Source: Gracilariopsis chorda
Lineage: Eukaryota > Rhodophyta > Florideophyceae > Gracilariales > Gracilariaceae
Assembly (NCBI GenBank): GCA_003194525.1
Contig: NBIV01000101.1
Coordinates: 1 to 64,000 of the forward strand
Direction of reading: 5' to 3'
Length of the DNA stretch: 64,000 nt
A program made the translations under genes and the position numbers. Of this stretch, positions 20,641-31,192 are shown one piece after another. How positions within the stretch are numbered: position 1 is the first letter of the stretch; each line of letters starts with the position of its first letter. The notes under the pieces were generated by a model. The model ran no database searches. It was not told the origin of the DNA and saw nothing but the letters and a program-made list of their open reading frames with translations.

Positions 20641-21552
20641 CTAGCGCCCGAAACCGGATCGGGATTCGCCATCTCTTGGTTCTCTAGGCTTTGACCATTC
20701 CACTGAAAGAATCAAGTGGTCGTATCCAAAGCCATCCAGTTTCTCAATGCATCGAGCAGCGTCTTGCACATTAACAAAGGCAACAAAGGCGAAGCCTTTG
20801 CTCTCACCAGTTTCGCGATCTCTGCTGAGAAAGATTCGTCGAATTGGGCCAAATCGTTTGCAAAGTTCCTCAAGATCGGCCTCTTGCGTGCTCCTACTTA
20901 CATTACTGATTCGAACGGTCGCAGAGTCATCTCTTGAGTACATGCTCTCGCCGGCAGTGCCAGAGGCGCCACCCCGCTTCGAGGGCGGAACGTACTTTCC
21001 TGGCGCACCTGATGAGGATTCTGCTTGGCGTAAGCCGGGTGCAGGAGGTGCATTTGGGGTGTTGGCAGAGGCTTGCATTGACATCATTTGCGCCCAGTTG
21101 TCCACGCCTAGCTTCTTCTCTTCCAGACGTTTCTTGAAACGCAACATCTTCAGATGTGATTGAATATCCTGTCGCGCCTTTTTTGCGTAGTTGATTTCCT
21201 CCTCCTCTTCGTCCTCATCCTCGTCGTTTGTGATCCACTCCACGCTTATTTCATCCATTGATATGCTAGTGATACCTCTTTCCAGCCCTGGCTGCTTTCC
21301 ATGACAGTCTCCAAACTTGTTCCAGTTCTTTCGAGCGGCCACTGCTCTCGACACTGTCTTCGTAACTTTCTCCACTTTGATTACTGACGTGGTCTTTGAC
21401 AGATATCCGTCCTCGCTCATGCCGTAATCGATGACGGTTTTGGTTCCGTCTGGATTCTGTGTGACTTCCTGAGGAGGAATACCGCCGGTGGAAGGAAAAT
21501 CGGTGTCATCTCCCCAATCGACGTTCGCACCTTCAGCAACATCTGTAGCCAT
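20641..21552 (-). CDS. EIF3G: eukaryotic translation initiation factor 3 subunit G
   Basis: 303-residue subunit of eIF3, which holds mRNA and initiation factors on the 40S ribosome during scanning. Seen are the eIF3g N-terminal domain (about 10-140, with PPQEVTQNPDGTKTVIDYG and AVAARKNWNKFGD), the conserved linker GKYVPPS (185-191), and a C-terminal RRM (211-287) with RNP2 VRISNV and RNP1 KGFAFVAF. Length fits the family (~290-320). One oddity is the conserved CxxC...H...C zinc knuckle expected after the KFGD segment. It is absent: in its place are GDCHGKQPGL, a short linker and an acidic run (EDEDEEEEE, 111-119). The gene is intronless as read and starts at the only good ATG. Confidence 0.93.
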   Translation of the reverse strand: MATDVAEGANVDWGDDTDFPSTGGIPPQEVTQNPDGTKTVIDYGMSEDGYLSKTTSVIKVEKVTKTVSRAVAARKNWNKFGDCHGKQPGLERGITSISMDEISVEWITNDEDEDEEEEEINYAKKARQDIQSHLKMLRFKKRLEEKKLGVDNWAQMMSMQASANTPNAPPAPGLRQAESSSGAPGKYVPPSKRGGASGTAGESMYSRDDSATVRISNVSRSTQEADLEELCKRFGPIRRIFLSRDRETGESKGFAFVAFVNVQDAARCIEKLDGFGYDHLILSVEWSKPREPRDGESRSGFGR

Positions 21553-21947
21553 AACGCACTTGTTTCGTATTAGACTGCAAAAGAAGCAAAAAAAGGAACA
21601 GGTTGGTTTCGCGATCGGAACGAGCTAAACTGTGCACGACGAAGCTGGTAAGATAGGGAATGGAGGAAGCGTATGGTTTGTAAGTTTCTGAGTTGTGCGG
21701 TTTAGTGCAGAAAATTCGCAGGCGGCAGAAGAGCAGAGCAGCAGAGCAGCAGAGCAGAGTAGATCGAAAGGAACTAGACTACCGTATGTGACGGAGGACG
21801 CGCCGTACGCCCAAGAGCCACCGGCGGCTTGCGGTGGGATTTTATTATGCTGGTTACAGTGCGAACTTTTGGGGCAAAGTTCGCACTGTAAATTATCCTC
21901 GATTGAAACGAATGAAAGTTCGACTGCAGTCAAAGTCTTTTGACTGG
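21553..21947. other. eIF3g upstream region with a 16-bp perfect hairpin
   Basis: Probable eIF3g promoter and flank, up to the Harbinger TIR. It contains a CAG/AGAG-rich low-complexity patch (about 21723-21765) and a perfect inverted repeat at 21854-21891 (see next entry). No gene seen. Confidence 0.5.
21854..21891. repeat. perfect 16-bp inverted repeat with 6-nt loop
   Basis: The arm TTACAGTGCGAACTTT and its exact complement flank the loop TGGGGC. A similar but unpaired string (TTACAGTGTGAGCTCC...TTGGGGCA) occurs at about 26625-26647 inside the Harbinger element. The hairpin may therefore be a small element or a terminal fragment rather than a promoter signal. Confidence 0.7.
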
Positions 21948-22399
21948 GGGCCGTTCTTAACAAGCGTTGACGAAGCGTGAACGTGAACGAGCGTGAACGC
22001 AAATTTTGAATCTTTTAAGGATTCCAACAGTAAATTAACGTCTGTAAGACCCATTCCTGGAAACCTTACAGACTTCGGGGCAATCGTCGTCTCTCGTGAT
22101 CTCCTGTTAATGTGCATACTCTCGCCGTCCCAATTTTGTGTGCGACATGTCGCACACGCAATAAGCCTCCACTATGAGCCTCTCCACGCGCCACGCTCTC
22201 CCTAGACTTCCAAGGTAAACAGCAAAAGAGGATCTTCTATCTCGTTTTTGCAATAGATGCCAATCATCATTGATCCTGTCATACATTTGACTCATGCTGA
22301 CCTTCTTTTTCCATCAATTGGCTTGTCTCTTCTTCTGTAACGCTTTACCTTTTTGGATCAAGTTGTAACTAATCAAACTAACACTACCGAGGGAGCAAT

Positions 22400-23656
22400 A
22401 TGGCTGGCTCTGTGACATCAAGCTCGTCCGTATTTATGCAGGCTTCATTAGCCTTAGATCTCTACAAATGTTCCATTTCAATTTTAAAAGAATCAGGGAA
22501 ACCCAAATCGGTAAGTATTCGATCACAATCGTTAGTCCAACGAACTATTACGTTTGAAAGCATCGAACAAAGACTCAACGCGCGTGACTTTAAGCGTGCA
22601 TTTCGATTGTCGAAAGACGAATTTGACGACCTTCACGATAAATTAAAACCGTTCTTGCAAAAGAATTTCGAGATAGGAGAACGAGCTAGGCGTCGTGTAA
22701 TAACTTCCAAAATGCGACTCGGGATCACACTAAGAATGCTTGCAGGTTCAGGATATTTGGATATTATGATGGCTTTCGAGGTTGGAGCCTCTACGCCATA
22801 TGCAGTTTTTCATGAAACATGTGAGGTTCTGTCAAAGGTTCTAAAACTTCCTGGTATTCCTAAAACTGTTGCAGACCTCGAGCGCGTGGCTTTGGGCTTC
22901 AAGCATTCAAGACGGAGCTTGAATCCTCTTTTTGGGTGTGTTGGCGCCATTGACGGAATCGCTGTCAAGATCAGGAGACCGTCATCTCACTATGCCGCAG
23001 CATACTTTTGCCGAAAAGGATATTATTCTCTTCCCGTGCAGGCTGTCGTCGATTCCTCGTATTGATTTCTGGATGTATCGGTACGTTGCGTTGGATCAAC
23101 ACATGATGCTCTGGCACACGCAGTTTCCAAATTGGGAGCATATCTGGAGAAAAAAGTTCTACGTGCTGAATTCTGGATCGTAGGAGATGAGGCATATCTC
23201 TGCACTGAAAGCCTGATAACTCCAATTCCGCTCTCTCAGCTAAAGTATTGGTGGCAAGGTGGCTTTAATTATTATCTATCTTCCCTCCGTGTTCATGTCG
23301 AACAGGCGTTCGGGATGCTTGTGGCGCGATGGAGAATTCTGAATGCTCTGCAATACGACGTTGCAGTGAGCTCCAGGATAATCTGCGTTTGCATGAAGCT
23401 CCACAATTTCTGTGTGGATAGTCGGAGATCAGGGTCGAATGATATTTCGTACGACGAGGTCTGTCGGCGAAATGAAGATGTGAAGGCCTGGTATACATCT
23501 TGCAAAGCCCAGCAGTGGGAAGATAACCTTTCTGGTTCTCCCTCTCTGCCTCAGGCGTCTACTTCCCTTAAACGGGAGTCACTGGTGGAGATCATTAAGG
23601 AAAAAGGCTTGAGGCGTCCTTCTGTGCTTGGGGCTCCAATGTATAGCTTGGAATAG
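22400..23656 (+). pseudogene. PIF/Harbinger DDE_4 transposase A (one internal stop)
   Basis: Cuts and pastes the element. The 418-codon frame is interrupted by a single in-frame TGA (codon 222, at 23063-23065) and otherwise stays open. Catalytic residues are Asp185 (GAIDG), Asp263 (IVGDEAY) and Glu301 (HVEQAFG). The family string YFCRKGYYSLPVQAVVD precedes the stop. An N-terminal helical region (50-160) matches the family helix-turn-helix area. At the stop, the Harbinger B copy (57445 region) has FDYKFLSVSIKCVGSTHDS, so a Lys-type codon has changed. Whether the stop is read through or recoded is unknown. Without that evidence it is best called a pseudogene. Confidence 0.85.
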
Positions 23657-24760
23657 CTAACCTCCTCCTCTGCAAATGGCAGGCTCTGTGCGATAGATAC
23701 TACCATGGCCGTCTTTCGATTTCACACCTCTTCAAACGCGTTCTGGTTCCCGGCCTCAACGGAGTTCTTATATCCCATCCTTCCTTATCCCTTTCGTCTC
23801 TAAGAAACCCGCATCATGGCCACTGGAATACACCCAACCACACCTGTCGGCAATTGGCATGCCGAGCTCATGCGTCGCTTCGCAGATTCTCTTGATGCAA
23901 ATAAACGGCATGGAATCCTGGCTGACCGTCTCAAGGAAATGGTTCAACCACCAGATCGAAAAACTCTTAGAGCGGACAAAATGCCAAAACGTCCCGGTAT
24001 AGTGCACAGTTTGTGCGGCAAAGGCAAAACTTCCTGGGAGCGCCCGGATTATACTATGTACCTTATACGCATCTATCCATCGAGAGCATTTGAGCAGCAT
24101 GCCAGGGTTCAGCGCACAAGGAGTCTTTCAGAATCAGCAGCGAGGAATAAGCTTGAACAAGGCCAACACAGGATAAAGAGGGATCGTATTCCCTCTATTC
24201 ATAACTTACTCGTGGTAAACGTTCGTGATGTGAATACGGTATGTTTCCGTCGTACACATACACTGTTACTTAGGAATGTGATGGTGTTTCCGTTCGGTAA
24301 ACAGGAATGAACGAAATTATAGCTGCGCAAGTAGGAGATTGGATATAGATAGAGCACGAAAGAGGCACATCAGCAAGACTCATATGGCCATGAGAGACAC
24401 TGGATTCTACTTGAAACCCAATGAAGCAACTGTTTCGCATTTCGCATCCCTGAAATGAAAGGAAGACTGGGGCACCACGTGAAAGCCAATAGTATGTGCC
24501 TAACTTCAATGAACAATTGCGTTGAGAGGATTTAAATCAGTCTCAGGATTGTGAACTCCGTTCACAGACGGCAATGGAATTGTAACATCAAACAACAAGA
24601 AAGATTGTTTGTCGTTTACGAATTGGAGGGTGTGACCGTTCCCACCACCACCCGGTGCCCTATAGGAGCAGAGTCACCACGATCACATTAATCTAGTAGT
24701 ACTATACCTAGTTAAAAATGCACAAGACACATAGACATACAAAGCAAGCAAAGAAAACTG
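23657..24760. other. Harbinger A central spacer with a weak 164-codon ORF
   Basis: Between the convergent genes. An ATG ORF at 23816-24310 (plus) encodes 164 residues, basic and without recognisable domains, and has no counterpart in the same place in Harbinger B. It may be a chance ORF or a fragment. Nothing else seen. Confidence 0.35.
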
Positions 24761-26422
24761 TTAGATACTGTTATGAGAAGGATCATGATGATCGCTACGG
24801 TCACCACGTTGTTCAAGAAACTTTCGAAAGCGCTGCTTCTTTCGCTCCAGAAGCATTCTCGCCATATCTTTGACTTCTTCATCGTTTCCTTCCCTCGCTC
24901 GTTTGCATCTATCTAAACTATCCAGCACATCTTCAAGCAACTTGCTCTCTTCTTCAGACTGGGAAAGCTTCTTATCGGTAGTTGCACTCTGCCCTTTTTG
25001 CAGTTCCACTTGTGCTTGCATGATATCCTGAAACCTGTCTACTCTCTTTGAAATGTCGTCAAAGCTTTGCTGCAGACTACTACTTTTCCGCTTCTTGCTG
25101 CCTTGCTTTCGAACTTCAACTCTATCTTCACCGTCATCGTCTTCAGCTTGAAGGTTTCCTCCTTCTTCGACTTCAATTAGTTTGGAGGCCACTTGAACCA
25201 GCTCCATATCGGGATTTTCAGTGAATATCCTGCATACCACAAACAAAACAAGAACACGCTTAGAATCCATATTATAGTCACCAGCTAAAGTATATCCCAG
25301 AAACGCAGATATGCGGGATGGGTCGTTTTGTCCGGAAGCGGACCATTTGTTAAAGACTTTCGTGAATAACTTCTTAGTCTGATAAAAATGGTTCTTCAAC
25401 GATGTCGCGCTCCGATGCGCTAATGGCCGCATATTAGAGTCAATATCATCCAGATGTCCCCTAAAGTTCTCGCTCGAGTCCACCATACTGTCATTGAAAC
25501 GATTCTCAATTATACTCCAAAACGATTCTCGAGCTACACGTGCATCCAATTCCTCCCGCTTCAATTCAGCTCCTGTGGCCTTATATAGTGCGCTCCGACA
25601 GCGTTGGTCGTCACGAAGCAACACCACCAGCCTCGCAAACTCATTCAGAGTAAAGTTATTCGGCGGCTGCGCAACCTCCTCTTCTCCCTCCTCATTCTTC
25701 CTATGACTCTTCGGCCGTATCACACGTGCGATCGAACGTGTGAGCACATTTTGTTCAGCCGGAGACAACTGCATGATGATGACGGAAAAGTCGGGGAGAA
25801 TTTCCCAAGTAAACAAATTCTTCATGGACTTTTCTTCCCAGTCCCCAAAGTCAGCCAACCCACTATTCATAGAAATTAAGTTCGATAAAGAAGTTCCCTT
25901 GCGATTGGAAATGTAAACGTGAATCAAAATCCTTGCGACTAGTTGCTCCTTAGTTCGATTACGTACCTTAAGTTTCCACGGTCGATTGATGTGATGTATC
26001 TCTTTGACTGTTTTCAAAGATAAATAAGAGTAGGGACGCGTGACTCGATCTCGATTTTCAAATTCTAGCCCCTGAAATTGATCAAGTTCCGACGTAAATT
26101 GTTGAGAGTCAAAGTCTAAGAACTTTGCAATGCTTTCAGTGGAGGGTCTTGTACGCGCGGCGATATGAAGTTGTTGGGAGCGTTCTTGTGTGCTAGTGTG
26201 TTTTCGCGGACTGCGGCGAACGAGAGGCTGTGATGAAGTGTTGGTTCCGGCTGATATTTTTGAGATGGGAGTAACCGCTTTCGAAGCTGTTGTGGGTCTA
26301 TCAGGAAGATTCGGTTTCAATGGGTCTTTCAGACAATGGGGTAGTTCGGTAAGAGCTGGTTTAAGTGGCGGTCTTTCCACCTGAGGCAGTTCTGAGACAC
26401 CGCTAGGATTGCGCTGATCCAT
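24761..26422 (-). CDS. Harbinger accessory protein with Myb/SANT-like domain (553 aa)
   Basis: A full 553-codon ATG ORF opposite to the transposase. Residues 1-95 are Pro/Ser-rich with a basic patch (RRSPRK). Residues 95-240 form a first conserved region. Residues 257-375 are a Myb/SANT-like domain (FARLVVLLRDD...FWSIIENRFND...LAHRSATSLKNHF...KKLFTKVFNKWSASGQND). An acidic/KKRK stretch and a long charged coiled-coil tail (440-545) end the protein. The 257-375 region and the SASGQND string recur in Harbinger B (58389-59408). In known Harbingers the Myb-like partner binds the transposase, brings it into the nucleus and contacts the TIRs; the same role is inferred here. The combination of long N-region and coiled-coil tail is not one I recognise. 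It is intact although its transposase carries a stop. Confidence 0.7.
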   Translation of the reverse strand: MDQRNPSGVSELPQVERPPLKPALTELPHCLKDPLKPNLPDRPTTASKAVTPISKISAGTNTSSQPLVRRSPRKHTSTQERSQQLHIAARTRPSTESIAKFLDFDSQQFTSELDQFQGLEFENRDRVTRPYSYLSLKTVKEIHHINRPWKLKVRNRTKEQLVARILIHVYISNRKGTSLSNLISMNSGLADFGDWEEKSMKNLFTWEILPDFSVIIMQLSPAEQNVLTRSIARVIRPKSHRKNEEGEEEVAQPPNNFTLNEFARLVVLLRDDQRCRSALYKATGAELKREELDARVARESFWSIIENRFNDSMVDSSENFRGHLDDIDSNMRPLAHRSATSLKNHFYQTKKLFTKVFNKWSASGQNDPSRISAFLGYTLAGDYNMDSKRVLVLFVVCRIFTENPDMELVQVASKLIEVEEGGNLQAEDDDGEDRVEVRKQGSKKRKSSSLQQSFDDISKRVDRFQDIMQAQVELQKGQSATTDKKLSQSEEESKLLEDVLDSLDRCKRAREGNDEEVKDMARMLLERKKQRFRKFLEQRGDRSDHHDPSHNSI

Positions 26423-26766
26423 GTTGACCTAGCAAAGACAAGGCCGACAGACGAGCGCAGGGGAACGCAAAATGCAGTTTCGCCACCTGGTTATAGGTGC
26501 AGTAAGCTTACTTCGCTTGTGGTGCGGCAACGAGCTCCGCTCTCCATAATATGCTCCTCCGGTGATGTGGTCCGGGGAAAATGCTGTGGGTCTTGCAATC
26601 ATCCAGAACCGCGCATTTTTATTACAGTGTGAGCTCCATTGGGGCATTAAAGAAAAGAAATGGCCAAAAGCCAAAAACTTTTGTTGACCAATAATGTACT
26701 GCCACATGCCGTTCACGGTAGATCTACCGTGAATTCACGCTTGTTAAGAACGGCCCTGGGGATGGG

Positions 26767-27011
26767 AGAGGGATATAAACTACACAACGTAGATAGTGTA
26801 GGCGAGTCAGCGCGCATTTGCACCAATAAAAAGAGAGAGTCAGCGGGCACGTGCCACGGCGGGCCGCAAATGTGCTCACGCCAGTTGAGATCGTACTGAA
26901 GCCAATCATATGCCCCTATTTTGGATTTCAACCAGTAGAACCGCAGAGTCAAGACATTCCCTCCATCCCTGCTCTCTCCAGCCGCTAAGTCAGCACGACC
27001 TAAACGCGATG
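26767..27011 (+). repeat. left TIR of MULE
   Basis: About 245 bases, inverted match to ~46075-46301 with scattered mismatches and one ~20-base indel. It contains a CACGTG E-box and a CCAATAAAAAG stretch that could be a promoter element. MULE TIRs usually carry the promoters for the internal genes. Confidence 0.8.
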
Positions 27012-28283
27012 TAAACAGAGACAAAATTACTGCGCGACGCCGTCACAATATGTGACAATGGCAGATACGTCTGGTACTACCTCCTCCTTCACATGTTTGA
27101 CGATCTTTTTAAGCGCTGTTGAATCTCTCTCAACTTCGTAATGGGGTTCCTTGTCTGCTTTTGTTGCCTGTCCTATTGCTTTGAGCAACGAAATACCAAA
27201 AAAATCTGATTATGTCGACATACTCCCAGAATATGAACTATATGATACCTTCACCTCGTTCTGGGAGAGACATACAAAAGGGACCCAAATGCGCATCATC
27301 AATGGCCTTGCGATTTCCAACCTTCTTCCTGTCGTTGCAAAAGACCATCTATCTACAATCTTGATTGCAGAAGCCTAAAACCATCACCGGTTTCCTTGGT
27401 ACATAGTTCAAGACGTCATTCTTCAATTTGTAGCAAAATAATATCAACAGCTTTATTGAACATAGTACCTTCTGTGGTTGTGGCATTTACCTCTGGATCT
27501 TTTGGAATGATGATCACAGAACTATTGGCTTAATACAAGAAAAATAAAAAAAAAACATACCGGACGAGAATTTAGACGTGTTCAAGACGTAATTTATATT
27601 TAAGGAAAATGTTAATGTACGCATAAACACTGTTGTAGTCCCTTTCACCTTGTTCAACGATCATTGGGGTTTTGTAGTAGAGAAGAATGTAGTTATTGCG
27701 ACGCAGGAAATCCGGCGATAGAGGGTATGGTTTGGAGACAGTCTTGGAATGTCGGTTGGTCAAAAGATTTTTAATTTGTTCTCTTTTCTAATTCCATGCT
27801 GCCTCACAAGGAATGAAGCGCTACGTGCATTGATATCCGAGCGGAACTACATGCTAAAGGTTAAAGGTGATAAGTGTAGTGCAAAACCCGAAGGTTGGGT
27901 ATCACACTCAAGGTGTCCGTGGCCTAGCTCCCTGTGGAGGCAAAATAAGTGAGAGAGCTCTCTGTTTACCTATAATACGGTCGTAACTTAGTAGATATCT
28001 CGGATTGACCACAGAGGTGGATAAGAAAAGGTGAACCAGAGCAAGAAAGAAGTTAAAATCAGAGACCGGTGTGTCACGCGATGCGGTGGTTTGGAATATC
28101 AAGAGTAAGGGTTGCCTTCCGAGGTGGGAAAAAAAACCACCTGGCGGTTCGTGCGGAAAGCGAAAATATACCGGACGGATGTGCACATGCACGGTATGTA
28201 GCGGACAAATTACCCAATACAGGTTCGATACCAGTACCACACGGTAGATAATTGTCACACGACAACTATTAAACAGAGTATCT
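27012..28283. other. MULE left internal region, fragmentary ORFs
   Basis: 1.3 kb between the left TIR and a solo LTR. A short plus ORF at 27151-27378 (75 codons) is unrecognised. The remainder has only small frames. Probably the decayed start of a MULE gene or its leader. Confidence 0.35.
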
Positions 28284-29087
28284 TGTAGTGCAACGCCCTC
28301 ATGGAGGGATTCTTGGTACTTGAACGCTTTCCCGATATTATCGGTTGTGTAATGTGTATATGAACTACGCCCCACTATGGTGGATATGGACACGTGGGAC
28401 AAGGTTTTGGGTCAATTGGCGGTTGGCCACAGTAGTGGATGTTGCCACGAAATGTGGAGTATTTTAGTTAATATTATTTATTATTTTCACACCCATTTCT
28501 GGGAAGCTAGTACTTAGTGCGACGGCGCACTGCCGTCACACCAGTAAACCTTCCCCAACAAGGGACCCCAACCTGGGGAATTGGCTCTAGTTGTTGCCGC
28601 TTGCGCGCATACTCTACTCCTCCTTGGAGGGAAACGCCGTAAACCACGGGACATTTAACCCCCTTGCACATCTAAAGGGACCCATCACTGGGAGTATAAT
28701 TGTTCCAATTGCATTGGTGTTTCGCGCTGTATAGGGATATTGTTACCGGCATCGCCGTTCGTCCCCGTCGCTCTCGCGACTCACTTCGCCCTTCTTTTTC
28801 TCCTTTTTAGGGTAGCACCTCCCGCTATCCGCGGCCCTCGTGTGCGCATCCGCTCACACACCCCCACTTACGTGGAAACATACCTCTACTGAGGATCACA
28901 CCCCGCTCACGCGGATACCAATTCTTCGCCTTCACCTCCCTGCGCGAGTCGCGACAGGTGTCCCTGGTCTTACAAACCGGCTTCGCCGTGACACCTCTGG
29001 GAGGGCTCTACCCAACTGGGTTCACCTCGTGAGAGGAAGATCCCGAACTTCTTTCGGTGTTTTTCCCCTTTGGGGCATTGCACCACA
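28284..29087 (+). repeat. solo LTR A (Ty3 element 2 family)
   Basis: 804 bases, TGTAGTGCAA...TTGCACCACA, flanked by a perfect 5-bp duplication TATCT (28279-28283 and 29088-29092). Nearly identical to the LTRs at 32999 and 42063 but in the opposite orientation. A TATA-like AT-rich stretch lies at about 28469-28490. A lone LTR with clean duplications means the internal part was lost by LTR-LTR recombination. Confidence 0.93.
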
Positions 29088-29737
29088 TATCTGTGTGCTT
29101 ACCGAGCGGTTGAATTGAGCGAACCCAATGCGGTGACCCTGTGCAAGAAGTAGTACACGGCGCAAAGACGTCACAATTCAGAGCTGCGTACCTCAGGTCA
29201 AACTGAACAGTTATGAATGACCAAAGTCTCGGGTTAACTTTACTTAGTGCTTGCGACGTCGAGGTCGCGCTCACCTAGGTAGGTACACTAGCAAATAAAT
29301 TATAATAATTAACTCCAAAATTGCAAACCTCTTCAGGTCCACATACGTGGCCAGGCCAGTATCAAGCACCCTTAGGGGTCAACCCAAGTAAAACATAACA
29401 CTACAGCATGGTGCTGTCGCACACGAGCACACGCGTTCACTCATCGTGCAATCGATTCTACATTCCTACCTTCCTAGGTGAAACTTCCACAGTAAACCAT
29501 CCCATTTGGATCACCTCGTATGGGTCCAAATCATAAACGGTAGAGCCGTCACGGTAACCACGTCACATTCCTATGAGTAGCATCGTCGCGATTTCCACGC
29601 CTTTCGCGTTGCCCCACATTAAGCGACAAAGAGACTCGCACAGCTGTGGTTGCTATGCGGTTTCCCTTCTCACCATGTTCAGTACGGATCACGGCTGTAT
29701 CCCGAAGCGAACCTATGCCTCTGGATAGATTCGGGCG
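29088..29737. other. MULE internal spacer
   Basis: 650 bases of MULE sequence resuming after the solo LTR. No coding signal or named motif seen. Confidence 0.4.
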
Positions 29738-31192
29738 TTGAATGAGAGGATTCTATGGATGTCCGTTAGAATCCGGATTCTACACATACTGATGGCGAAG
29801 GAGTTCTTTCAAACCAACATCGTTATTGAAACAAGGGTCGTACAGTTCCAGTCGGAGAATTTGAGAGAACTCCTTTGCATGAGAAAGGGAGGTAAACAAC
29901 GGCAGCGGAGGAAACGAAGGGTGGAGCGGAACATTGGGAAGCATACAGGAAATGAAGAAGGAGAGTATGTGAATACAGTTCTGCGAGAACGGGAAGAAGG
30001 AGAATGAAGGTCCAGGATGGTTTGAAAAATCACTGTAGAGAGACGACTTTTAAGCCCGTGCCCTTCGGTAGCCGCGACTCTGAGGCGCGTGCTATACGGA
30101 AAGGCCAGCGAACAAAGCTTGTTCATGATCTGAACCAAAGCACTGTTCAGAACAGTGCGATGTGTCTACCCCTCAAGATTCGCATGAAGCGACGAGTGCA
30201 GTTTTCTGATTCTGCTCTGGTTTTAGGGGAAATTCTCAACACATTGATTCAGAGATGTGTATCACAGCGCTTCGAGGTGGTGCACAAAGCGCTAGATGAG
30301 AAAACTGGAAGAGCTTCTGAAGTAGCTGGAGTATCAGATGTAGAAGAGCAGCTGAAAAATATTCAGAATGGAGACGTTTGTGAAGTAGAGATGGAAATTG
30401 GCGGATAATCACCAGCCCAGACGATGAATCGGACACAAACACAGGTAGATAGAGAAGTTGAAGAAAGTGCGAAGGAGACCGCTGCGCCTTCCGAGCTGAA
30501 AGCACAACCTGAAAAACATATTGAAGAGAAGAAGGATGCTTCTGAGAATGGTGGTCAATCTCACGACCTGAATGAAGAGCTGGCAGCATGTTCTGATGCT
30601 CAGCTACACGAGACACCGCACATGGAGCTACCATCAATAAATATCTCTGAAGGACGAACTATGAAGACCGGGTCATGTACTGAGGGTCAGGTAGACTTGG
30701 TAGAGAGATTTGAAAACAATAGAACGCTTTCAGGGGTTCAAGTAAAACTTCAGGACGGTAGAAAATGTAAGACAGAACTTTCGATGTCGAACGAGAGCAT
30801 TTTCTCAGCTTCGAAAGGTTTAAATGAGGTCTTTGACCTCCCGGCACTGGTTTCCTACATCGCTAAGACCTTTGGATACCTCTATGGTGTACAGCACTTC
30901 TCAGTTTTGCAGACGAGGAATTCGAGGTCGTCTGCGCTACTCATCGGAAAATTGCGGTGTCTGCGGGAAAAATCGCAATGTCGCTCCAATACTCAGGCAA
31001 GTTTCCTTTCCGATGGTGAGATGTTGGGTAGTTGAACAAGACTTGATACACACGCACACCTCCCAACAGTTTCCATGCCCGGATGATGTTGTGAGAGGGA
31101 CGTTTGAGGGCATTCGCCCCTCTTTAGCCTCCCTTCTACAAGATTGGGCAGAGCAAATACAGAGAAGTGGAGAATATGTACGTCTATGATGC
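29738..31192 (+). pseudogene. MULE coding remnant, N-terminal part (unrecognised)
   Basis: Three successive plus-strand frames (29738-30007, 30004-30408, 30424-31035) of Lys/Glu/Arg-rich sequence overlap or abut, as expected for one decayed gene split by frameshifts and a stop. No conserved domain is recognised. Position suggests the N-terminal or linker part of the transposase gene, or a separate first ORF. The charged, low-complexity makeup limits confidence. Confidence 0.4.

Larger units (their letters stand above)
21948..26756. mobile_element. PIF/Harbinger DNA transposon A
   Basis: A 4.8-kb element with 20-bp TIRs (GGGCCGTTCTTAACAAGCGT at 21948-21967, its complement at 26737-26756) and a 3-bp target duplication TGG (21945-21947 and 26757-26759). 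Both subterminal zones carry repeats of a GTGAACG/CGTTCAC core. It encodes a DDE_4 transposase (plus) and a Myb/SANT-like protein (minus) converging on the middle, the two-gene scheme known for Harbingers. The transposase has one internal stop, so this copy is probably not self-sufficient. Most Harbingers duplicate TWA; TGG is unusual. The MULE's target duplication starts at the last base of this element. Confidence 0.85.

Noticed and set aside
23816-24310. 164-codon ORF in Harbinger A as a real gene
   Set aside because: No domain and no counterpart in Harbinger B. Kept only as a note in the spacer entry.
28060-28260. Possible tRNA/SINE with GGTTCGATACC
   Set aside because: Only a single B-box-like string; no A-box at a sensible distance.
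28840-29118. Recurring ~90-codon ORF (MCASAHTPPLTWKHTS...) in every LTR of the element 2 family
   Set aside because: It recurs because the LTRs are copies of each other. It has no domain and lies where LTR regulatory sequence is expected. Could be revisited if transcripts are found.
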